DNA from: Akkermansia muciniphila
GTDB lineage: Bacteria > Verrucomicrobiota > Verrucomicrobiia > Verrucomicrobiales > V1-33
DNA: 9,232 bases
Assembly: GCA_943331195.2 (NCBI GenBank)
Contig: CALQKQ020000120.1
Coordinates: 1 to 9,232 of the forward strand
Direction of reading: 5' to 3'
The notes under the pieces were generated by a model. That model was not told the DNA's origin and made no database searches. It saw only the letters and a list, made by a program, of their open reading frames with translations. Shown one piece after another: positions 1-5,030 of the stretch (the stretch's first letter is position 1; every line of letters starts with the position of its first letter). Both the position numbers and the translations under genes were made by a program.

Positions 1-1
1 C

Positions 2-37
2 CGCCGCACGTCGGGATGCGGCGTTCCTTCAGAACGC
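2..37. repeat. Two overlapping, mutually exclusive hairpins
   Basis: CGCCGCA (2-8) pairs with TGCGGCG (17-23) around an 8-nt loop. GCGTTC (21-26) pairs with GAACGC (32-37) around CTTCA. The two stems share bases 21-23, so they cannot both form in full. The block lies directly before a CCCAGGGC palindrome and may be part of the same repeat unit, cut by the window edge. No function is claimed. Confidence 0.45.
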
Positions 38-59
38 GGGGATCGGGGGCCTTGGCTTA

Positions 60-103
60 CCCAGGGCCTGGCCCTGGGCTGGTATGCGCGGCCCCTTTGG
101 GGC
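60..103 (-). repeat. Palindromic repeat unit, diverged copy
   Basis: CCCAGGGC (60-67) and GCCCTGGG (71-78) form a perfect 8-bp stem with loop CTG. Twelve bases later GCCCC (91-95) and GGGGC (99-103) form a second stem with loop TTT. Read on the minus strand, the small GCCCC/GGGGC hairpin precedes the large palindrome, the same order as the first two hairpins at 332-376. I therefore place it as a reverse-oriented, diverged copy. Confidence 0.6.
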
Positions 104-144
104 AGATCTGGTGCCATGGGGGAGGTCATTGGCGTTGGGGTCCA

Positions 145-188
145 GCGACAATTATAAATTCCCTTGGCGACAATTAGAATTGACCCCT
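145..188. repeat. AT-rich 22-bp direct repeats, possible insertion-sequence end
   Basis: GCGACAATTA occurs at 145-154 and again at 167-176, a period of 22 bp. In both copies the match continues less exactly through an AATT-rich part into a run of C (CCC at 161-163 and CCCC at 183-186). This is a sharp AT-rich island inside very GC-rich DNA. Tandem copies of about 20 bp containing GACAATTATAAATT are reminiscent of the multiple transposase-binding repeats at IS21-type ends, as far as I recall. No istA/istB-like gene is present, so at most this is a solo remnant of an end. Confidence 0.35.
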
Positions 189-227
189 GGCGGCCCGGGG
201 GATGCAGGGGCGGTTTCGGAGGCGTGG

Positions 228-242
228 CAGGGCGTTGCCCTG
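228..242 (-). repeat. Palindromic repeat core, truncated copy
   Basis: CAGGGC (228-233), loop GTT and GCCCTG (237-242) form the core of the palindrome seen at 358-376, in the opposite orientation: the minus strand reads CCCAGGGCAACGCCCTGCC, matching that copy except near the end. The outer arm on the low-coordinate side has decayed (GG against the expected CCC). The flanking small hairpin is not clearly preserved. Confidence 0.6.
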
Positions 243-284
243 GGCTGGCCTAGACCGCGCCGTTGGCGATCTCCATCTGCGTCC

Positions 285-330
285 CTAGGGGCCTCTCAAT
301 AGCTGACTCTCCTTAGGGTCCTCTCAATAG
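285..330 (+). repeat. 18-bp direct repeat, 28-bp period
   Basis: CTAGGGGCCTCTCAATAG (285-302) is repeated as TTAGGGTCCTCTCAATAG (313-330), with two mismatches in 18 bases. The second copy directly abuts the palindromic unit that begins at 332. It could be a local duplication or a target-site-like scar from repeat insertion. Confidence 0.5.
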
Positions 331-331
331 G

Positions 332-416
332 TGCCCCAACGGGGCAACATTCCTCAGCCCAGGGCAACGCCCTGGGTTTTCCCCGCAAAAAAACGGAAAG
401 CCCTGTAGGGGCACCA
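332..416 (+). repeat. Palindromic repeat unit, best-preserved three-hairpin copy
   Basis: Three stems lie in a row. TGCCCC/GGGGCA (332-337/341-346) has loop AAC. CCCAGGGC/GCCCTGGG (358-365/369-376) is a perfect 8-bp stem with loop AAC. GCCCT/GGGGC (400-404/408-412) has loop GTA and one G:T pair. The last two are 23 nt apart, close to the 22 nt in the copy at 866-927, so the spacing is part of the unit. I recall very similar short palindromic elements scattered between genes in Planctomycetota and Verrucomicrobiota, but cannot check this here. Confidence 0.7.
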
Positions 417-745
417 TAACTCCGACTCAGACCGCCTCCCCCGGCCCCCCGCGTTGAGAAAAAACCAGCGCCAGCCCTCCCCAGTCGCGGCCGCCTCACG
501 GCAGCCTCCGGCGCGCCCCCGCCCCGCGGGCGGGTCCACCACCCGCGAGGCGGCCCCGCCCGCGCCTGGCAACCCCGGTGACACGAGCCCAGAGGTGGGC
601 GCCACGCGAAACCACAAAAAACCGCTCCGGCCCCGTCCCTATCGCCTAAAAAATCTAACATTCCACCGCCCCCTCGCCTAAAAAAATCCCGGGGCCACCG
701 CACAACGCCCACCTCGCGATTGAAATCCAACGGCTCGAAATGGGC

Positions 746-771
746 GAGGGCGCGCCGTGCGGCGCGCCCTC
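746..771. repeat. Perfect 11-bp-arm GC hairpin
   Basis: GAGGGCGCGCC (746-756) is followed by the 4-nt loop GTGC and the exact reverse complement GGCGCGCCCTC (761-771). No T-run follows on either strand, so it is not a classic intrinsic terminator. It could be an extreme REP-like hairpin or a protein-binding inverted repeat. Just downstream CTGGCGAG is tandemly duplicated (799-806 and 807-814). Confidence 0.7.
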
Positions 772-865
772 CCCATCGTTTCCGCGCGGCAGGCCGCGCT
801 GGCGAGCTGGCGAGCCAGCCCATTTTACCAGGTAATTTGCAAACCATGCCCAAGCCCCAAGATAG

Positions 866-927
866 CCCAGGGCAACGCCCTGGGAATCGAGCCAAAAGAG
901 CACCGAGCCCTGAAGGGGCGGCCTAAT
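866..927 (+). repeat. Palindromic repeat unit, second plus-strand copy
   Basis: CCCAGGGCAACGCCCTGGG (866-884) is identical over 19 bases to the core at 358-376. After 22 nt it is followed by GCCCTGAAGGGGC (907-919), the counterpart of GCCCTGTAGGGGC at 400-412, and both copies continue into a CCTAAT or CCATAA-like end. The first hairpin of the unit is not recognisable here (CATGCCCAAGCCCC at about 845-858 may be its relic). Confidence 0.7.
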
Positions 928-1040
928 TGGCGAGCCACATCGCGCGCTTTTTCATGACATTTCCGCGTTGTGGGGTGCCCCGGCCCGCCGGGAGGGTCCA
1001 CCGGCCAAGACTCGGTGGGGGCTTTTGACGTCTAAAGGGA

Positions 1041-1057
1041 CTCACCCAACGGGTGAG
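1041..1057. repeat. 7-bp-arm hairpin
   Basis: CTCACCC (1041-1047) and GGGTGAG (1051-1057) pair around loop AAC, the same loop as in the larger palindromes at 332-376. No T-tract follows. It is probably another dispersed-repeat hairpin rather than a terminator. Confidence 0.45.
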
Positions 1058-1198
1058 CCTCCTGAGGCGAAGAAAAACGGCTGATTCCCCGCACTTATCG
1101 CGAAAAAGAGCCCGAGGTTTAGTTTCAACTCCCGTTTTTAGGTTTAGGCCTTCTCCTCGCGCGCTGGCCTCTTCGGGGCCTAATCGCTGGCACCCCTG

Positions 1199-1290
1199 CC
1201 TGGCTCCGGTCGCCTTGCGACGGTGATCCGGTGGTGTCGCTTCGCTCGACCACCGACTACCGGCCAGGATGCCTCCGGGCGTGTTCACCA
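1199..1290. repeat. Probable dispersed repeat next to the peptidase 3' end
   Basis: The block contains GTCGC/GCGAC (1209-1213/1217-1221, loop CTT) and GTGGT/ACCAC (1231-1235/1249-1253), the latter flanking a TCGCTTCGCTCG core. Its forward translation contains VVSLRSTTDY, a phrase I recall from spurious predictions made over a repeat common in verrucomicrobial genomes; this is recollection, not a search result. It ends within a few bases of the stop codon at 1298-1300, so it may act as a 3' boundary structure for the minus-strand peptidase gene. Confidence 0.4.
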
Positions 1291-1297
1291 GACACAC

Positions 1298-2632
1298 TCA
1301 CCCTGCCGCCAGCGACTCCAGCAAATGGCGGTTCAGTCGGATGCCCGCATCGAAATTTTCGAGCGGAAAATTCTCATTCGGGGCATGCGCTTGGCAATCC
1401 GGCAGCGCCAGACCCAACAATAAAGTCTCCGCACCCAGCACCTCCCTGAACGACTGCACGATCGGAATGCTGCCGCCCTCGCGGATGAGCGCGGGGGGTT
1501 TGCCAAAGGTCGTCTCCAGCGCCCGGCACGCCGCCCGCCCAAAGGGCGAGGTCGGATCCATCGCGTAGGGTGCCCCGCTGTGCCCCACTTTGATTTCCAA
1601 TCGCACCGAGGGCGGGCAATGGCGCGCAAAGTGAGCTTGCACCTTCCGCACAATGTCCTGCGGATCTTGATCCGGCACCAGGCGGAAGGAAAATTTGGCG
1701 AACGCGCTTCGGGGAATCACTGTTTTGGAGCCCTCCCCTTGGTAGCCGCCTCCCAGACCATTGACTTCCGCCGTCGGGCGAGCCCAGCGCCGCTCGTGAT
1801 CGGTATAGCCTGACTCCCCGAACAACTCCGGAACCCCCGTCAACTCCAAGGTCTCGCCCGCCCCACCTGGCAATTGCGCCCAGGCCGCCCGCTCCCAGGC
1901 CTCCACCGGGCGCACCGCATCGTAAAGCCCCTCGATCGCGATTCGACCCGCGCTGTCGTGCACGGAGGCAATCAGGCGGGCCAACATCGTGTTGGGATTG
2001 GCCACGCTGCCTCCAAAAATACCGGAATGGAGATCGATGGTCGGCCCGTGGACCACCACTTCCACGCAGGCGATGCCGCGGAGGCCGTACGTAAACGTCG
2101 GCTGGCCCGCCGCGACCATTCCCGTGTCAGAAATGGCGATGATGTCGCAGGCCAACGCGCTCCGATGTTGTTGCAAAAAGGGCTCCAAGTTCGGACTGCC
2201 GATTTCCTCCTCACCCTCCAGCAGGAAGATCAAATTGACGGGCAAGTCCCCATGGGCCTGTAAGGTTTCACTGATGCCGCAAAGGTGAGCCATATGCTGC
2301 CCCTTGTTGTCCGTGGCCCCCCGGGCATAAATGCGTCCGTTCTCCAGGCGAGGCTCAAAGGGGTCGCTATGCCATTGCTCCAGCGGATCCACTGGCTGCA
2401 CGTCATAGTGACCATAAATCATCACCGTAGGCCGCCCCGGGCGGTGGGCATTCCGCGCTACCACAATGGGATGGCGATCCGTCGCATGCAGCTGCGCACT
2501 GAGTCCAGCGCGCTGCAAGCGGGCCGACAGCCATTCCGCATTGGCCACCACCTCGGCCGCATAGCGCGAATCCGTGGAAATGCTGCGAAAGCGCAGCGCC
2601 GTGAGAAGGTCGTCGAGGTGGGCGGATTCCAT
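1298..2632 (-). CDS. M20 family metallopeptidase (dipeptidase-like)
   Basis: A 444-residue cytoplasmic-looking protein with no signal peptide and the full M20 zinc-peptidase motif set: GHYDVQP with metal ligand H75 and D77, GATDNKGQ with bridging D108, LEGEEEIGS with the likely general base E142 and metal ligand E143, SD with D169, and AHAPNEN with metal ligand H416. The lid or dimerisation domain spans roughly residues 185-300 and contains the LHSGIFGG motif (H202) and GGYQGEGS; REGGSIP (384-390) is the substrate-side motif. Length and motifs fit the carnosinase/PepV-like dipeptidase branch, so it probably cleaves dipeptides or short peptides for amino-acid recycling; the substrate is inferred. 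The frame stays open to an upstream ATG at 2731, but those 33 residues are Trp- and Arg-rich and unlike the family, so I start at MESAHLDDLL. The start lacks a Shine-Dalgarno motif (ACTTTT abuts it). It stands alone, behind a terminator. Confidence 0.9.
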   Translation of the reverse strand: MESAHLDDLLTALRFRSISTDSRYAAEVVANAEWLSARLQRAGLSAQLHATDRHPIVVARNAHRPGRPTVMIYGHYDVQPVDPLEQWHSDPFEPRLENGRIYARGATDNKGQHMAHLCGISETLQAHGDLPVNLIFLLEGEEEIGSPNLEPFLQQHRSALACDIIAISDTGMVAAGQPTFTYGLRGIACVEVVVHGPTIDLHSGIFGGSVANPNTMLARLIASVHDSAGRIAIEGLYDAVRPVEAWERAAWAQLPGGAGETLELTGVPELFGESGYTDHERRWARPTAEVNGLGGGYQGEGSKTVIPRSAFAKFSFRLVPDQDPQDIVRKVQAHFARHCPPSVRLEIKVGHSGAPYAMDPTSPFGRAACRALETTFGKPPALIREGGSIPIVQSFREVLGAETLLLGLALPDCQAHAPNENFPLENFDAGIRLNRHLLESLAAG

Positions 2633-2749
2633 AAAAGTGAAGGTCTTTCGGGCTAAGCCATCCCAGCCCATCTGGGGGGTTCCCGGCCAGCATTTGGCCA
2701 GCCTGCGGAGTGGCCTCCACCCAACTTCCAACTTGCCCCCTTCGCCACC

Positions 2750-2789
2750 AAAAAAGAACCCGACCCCTCAAAAAAAGGGTCGGGTTCTT
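2750..2789 (-). terminator. Strong rho-independent terminator
   Basis: AAGAACCCGACCC (2754-2766) and GGGTCGGGTTCTT (2777-2789) form a perfect 13-bp stem with a 10-nt A-rich loop. Read on the minus strand, the stem runs into six T (complement of A2750-2755), giving a U-tract; the plus strand has none. It lies 65 bp past the stop codon of the exported-protein gene ending at 2855 and separates that gene from the peptidase gene starting at 2632. Confidence 0.9.
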
Positions 2790-2854
2790 GGTAAACTTGG
2801 CTCATAGGACTTCGCCGACGGCCGCAGCCACCAAGCCAAGCCCCCCTCATCCAA

Positions 2855-3544
2855 TCAGCCTGGGGAATTTGGGGTCACGGGAACCGGGACCAAAATGGGG
2901 CGACCTGGCTTGACAACCGTCGTGGTGATGATGCGCACCAACTCCCCATTCACCAACTTGTAATCGCCCGACTTCAAGAAGCGCTTGATCTCCTCTTCCG
3001 TGAGGTTGCCGCGGGAGGCCCCGGAACCATTCGGCACCGTCAAATAGATGCCGCCCACACCAGGACGGACAAACCCGAAATCGTCAGAGTAGTCATCGCC
3101 TTCCGACACGACGGGCGTCTTGTCCACAGGGCCTTTGCCGACGGACTCTTTGCCCACCACGCCTTTGCCAGAGCCATCCGTCTCCGCGCCGAACTTCGCC
3201 GCAAGGGCCGCCGCCGCTTGAGGAGCCGAAGCCGCCGCGCAGGCCAGCACCACAGGCAATTGCTCCGGTGCCGCCGCCGCCGCCGCTTCCACGATGGCCA
3301 CCACCGTAGATTTGTCCGCCTTGGAAGCCGCAATCGCCGACTTCACCACTTCGCAAGCGCACTTCGGAGAAGCCGCCACCTGCTCCGCCACCACCTTCAG
3401 CACCGATTCCGGGGCCGCCTCAACCGCCTTGGCCACGCTCGCCTGGAGCGCACTGCACTGGCCAACTTCCGCAGCGAACGCCGTCGAAAACGATGCCAAA
3501 GCCGCGATGCCGGTGAATCCGAGAATCAATGGAGAGATCTTCAT
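2855..3544 (-). CDS. Exported Ala-rich repeat protein of unknown function
   Basis: I do not recognise a named family. The 229-residue product starts with a clear signal peptide (MKIS, hydrophobic core, probable cleavage after AFA, about residue 24). Residues 26-119 are Ala/Val-rich and predicted helical, with an internal duplication: APESVLKVVAEQVAASP (44-60) aligns with APEQLPVVLACAAASAP (92-108), a 48-residue offset. Four cysteines (C30, C62, C64, C102) all lie here and could form disulfides outside the cytoplasm; C62-A-C64 is a tight pair. Residues 120-150 are a Gly/Lys/Ser linker with GKESVGKGPVDKTP, followed by an acidic stretch (DDYSDDFGF). The tail has a helix (LTEEEIKRFLKSGDYKLVNG, 181-200) and a Pro/Val-rich end. 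Its start at 3544 is preceded by CCTCC rather than GGAGG. It has a 108-bp upstream gap after hemL and its own terminator, so it may be a single-gene unit. A structural or envelope-associated role is only a guess. Confidence 0.8.
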   Translation of the reverse strand: MKISPLILGFTGIAALASFSTAFAAEVGQCSALQASVAKAVEAAPESVLKVVAEQVAASPKCACEVVKSAIAASKADKSTVVAIVEAAAAAAPEQLPVVLACAAASAPQAAAALAAKFGAETDGSGKGVVGKESVGKGPVDKTPVVSEGDDYSDDFGFVRPGVGGIYLTVPNGSGASRGNLTEEEIKRFLKSGDYKLVNGELVRIITTTVVKPGRPILVPVPVTPNSPG

Positions 3545-3652
3545 GGGAGGATGGAGGTGATGATTTGAAAGGAAAAACGAAAGGCAAACGCCAGGTCCGG
3601 GATAACATTTACCTCAAAAGCCAAGATGCGTCCACCTAAAAAAGCAAGTAAT

Positions 3653-4954
3653 TTACCGCCCCCCTCCCCACCCCTCCAGGGCCCGCCGCAGCGACGGACG
3701 CATCACCTCCAGGGTCTCCTCCAGATCTGACGGACTGTGCGCCATGCAAAGAAAGCCCGCCTCAAACGGACTCGGCGCAAAATAAACCCCTCGCTCCAAG
3801 CACTGGTGGAAATAGCACCGGAAGGCCTCCTGATTGCTCGCCTGCGCATCCGCCAAATGATGCACCGGCTGCTCCGTAAAAAAGAGACAAAACATGCTGC
3901 CGATCCGATTGAAGGTCAGCGGAACCCCGATTTCCTCAAGCAGCCCCCGAATCCCAGCCTCAAACGCCGCCCCCGTTTTTTCCAACCGATCCCAGGCGTG
4001 CTGTTTTTCCAACTCCCGCAACTGCGCTAGCCCAACCGCCATCGCCAAGGGGTTGCCCGACAAGGTGCCCGCCTGATAAACCGGCCCATCTGGTGCCAAT
4101 AGGTCCATGATCTCCGCCCGCCCCCCAAACGCGCCCACCGGCAGCCCCCCCCCAATCACCTTGCCCATGGCCGTCAGATCCGGCATCAGCCCGATCGTCT
4201 CCTGGTAGCCCCCTTTGGCGAGGCGAAAACCCGTCATCACCTCGTCGAAAATCAACAGCGCCCCGTATTCCCGGGTCAGCCGCCGCATCAAATCAAGATA
4301 GCCCGGCTTCGGCAGATACAGCCCGGCATTCGCCGGCACCGCTTCCACGATCACCGCCGCCACCTCGTGGCCCAGCTCCCGAAAGGCCGCCTCCAAGGCC
4401 TCAAAATCGTTGTAGGGCAACACCGTCGTCAGCGCCGCCAAGGCCGCCGGAACCCCCGCGCTGTCCGGCCGCCCATGGGTCAAGGCCCCGCTGCCCGCCG
4501 CAACCAGCAGGCTGTCCCCGTGCCCATGATAGCAGCCCGCAAATTTGATGATCCGGTCCCGCCCCGTAAACCCCCGCGCCAGCCGCAGGCAACTCATGGT
4601 AGCTTCGGTCCCACTGTTGCACATCCTTACCTTCTCCACGCTCGGCACCCAGTCCACAATCAGCCGCGCCATCTCCACCTCCCAGGGATTGGGAATGCCA
4701 AAACTCAGCCCCTCCTTCGCCACTTCCTGCACCGTGCGCACCAGCACTTCCGGAGCATGCCCTAAAATAGCCGGCCCCCAGGTGCCGACGTAGTCGATCA
4801 ACCAGCGGTCATCCACGTCCAGCACCCGACATCCCTTGGCCCGCTTCACGAAAAACGGCTCCCCGCCCACGTTGCGGAAGGCCCGCACCGGGCTGTTGAC
4901 TCCACCTGGGATGAACTGCTTGGCGAGGGAGAAAAGTTTAGAGGAATAGGACAT
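3653..4954 (-). CDS. hemL: Glutamate-1-semialdehyde 2,1-aminomutase
   Basis: A PLP-dependent fold-type I aminotransferase that converts glutamate-1-semialdehyde to 5-aminolevulinate, the last step of the C5 route into tetrapyrroles, in the cytoplasm. The 433 residues match the usual family length. The N-terminus SKLFSLAKQFIPGGVNSPVRAF is diagnostic. SGTEA (114-118) binds the PLP phosphate, CYHGHGDSLL follows (141-150), and a loop rich in Gly and Ser (153-169) corresponds to the active-site gating loop. D237 in IFDEV contacts the pyridine nitrogen. K265 in MGKVIGGGLPVGAF is the Schiff-base lysine, and GTLSGNP (296-302) closes the site. I start at MSYSS, as in homologues, rather than at an in-frame ATG 10 codons upstream (4984). 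The start follows ACTTTTTGGTGCC with no SD. The pseudoprotease gene ends 76 bp upstream with no visible terminator between, so read-through is possible, but no functional link is evident. Confidence 0.97.
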   Translation of the reverse strand: MSYSSKLFSLAKQFIPGGVNSPVRAFRNVGGEPFFVKRAKGCRVLDVDDRWLIDYVGTWGPAILGHAPEVLVRTVQEVAKEGLSFGIPNPWEVEMARLIVDWVPSVEKVRMCNSGTEATMSCLRLARGFTGRDRIIKFAGCYHGHGDSLLVAAGSGALTHGRPDSAGVPAALAALTTVLPYNDFEALEAAFRELGHEVAAVIVEAVPANAGLYLPKPGYLDLMRRLTREYGALLIFDEVMTGFRLAKGGYQETIGLMPDLTAMGKVIGGGLPVGAFGGRAEIMDLLAPDGPVYQAGTLSGNPLAMAVGLAQLRELEKQHAWDRLEKTGAAFEAGIRGLLEEIGVPLTFNRIGSMFCLFFTEQPVHHLADAQASNQEAFRCYFHQCLERGVYFAPSPFEAGFLCMAHSPSDLEETLEVMRPSLRRALEGWGGGR

Positions 4955-5030
4955 GGCACCAAAAAGTAACGCTCGGCAGGCCATCCAAGACGGCCCGCCG
5001 CGCCCTGTCCATCGGGATTGAGTCTTCCGC

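Larger units (their letters stand above)
1..1297. other. Gene-free, repeat-dense intergenic region
   Basis: Nearly 1.3 kb carries no frame that reads like a real protein. The open frames are short, overlap on both strands and consist of Arg, Pro, Gly and Ala strings expected from GC-rich noncoding DNA; several simply translate the palindromic repeats. In order it holds a pair of overlapping hairpins (2-37), palindrome units (60-103, 228-242, 332-416, 866-927), AT-rich direct repeats (145-188), an 18-bp direct repeat (285-330), a GC- and C-rich stretch with no clear structure (about 430-640), two copies of TCGCCTAAAAAATC (642-655 and, with one extra A, 674-688), a strong hairpin (746-771), a hairpin at 1041-1057 and a repeat-like block (about 1199-1290). 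I see no tRNA T-loop motif, rRNA or CRISPR spacing. The stretch may be a site where repeats and remnants of mobile DNA accumulate. Confidence 0.75.

Noticed and set aside
296..895. A 199-codon minus-strand frame in the repeat region
   Set aside because: Its translation covers the palindromic repeat and GC-rich filler. It has many Arg, Gly and Trp with no domain, and overlapping frames on both strands are equally open.
923..1297. A 124-codon minus-strand frame directly downstream of the M20 peptidase gene
   Set aside because: It overlaps the repeat-like block and hairpins and has no motif or hydrophobic segment. It reads like translated repeat DNA.
1..1297. tRNA, CRISPR array or rRNA fragment in the gene-free stretch
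   Set aside because: I found no TTCRA-type T-loop within a cloverleaf, no regularly spaced repeats with unique spacers, and no rRNA motif.
2633..2731. Upstream ATG extending the M20 peptidase by 33 residues
   Set aside because: The extension (Trp- and Arg-rich) does not look like M20 N-termini, which begin close to the helix at MESAHLDDLL.
3545..3652. A defined promoter for the exported protein gene
   Set aside because: Several TTG- and TA-containing hexamers occur on the minus strand, but none gives a convincing -35/-10 pair with 16-18 bp spacing.
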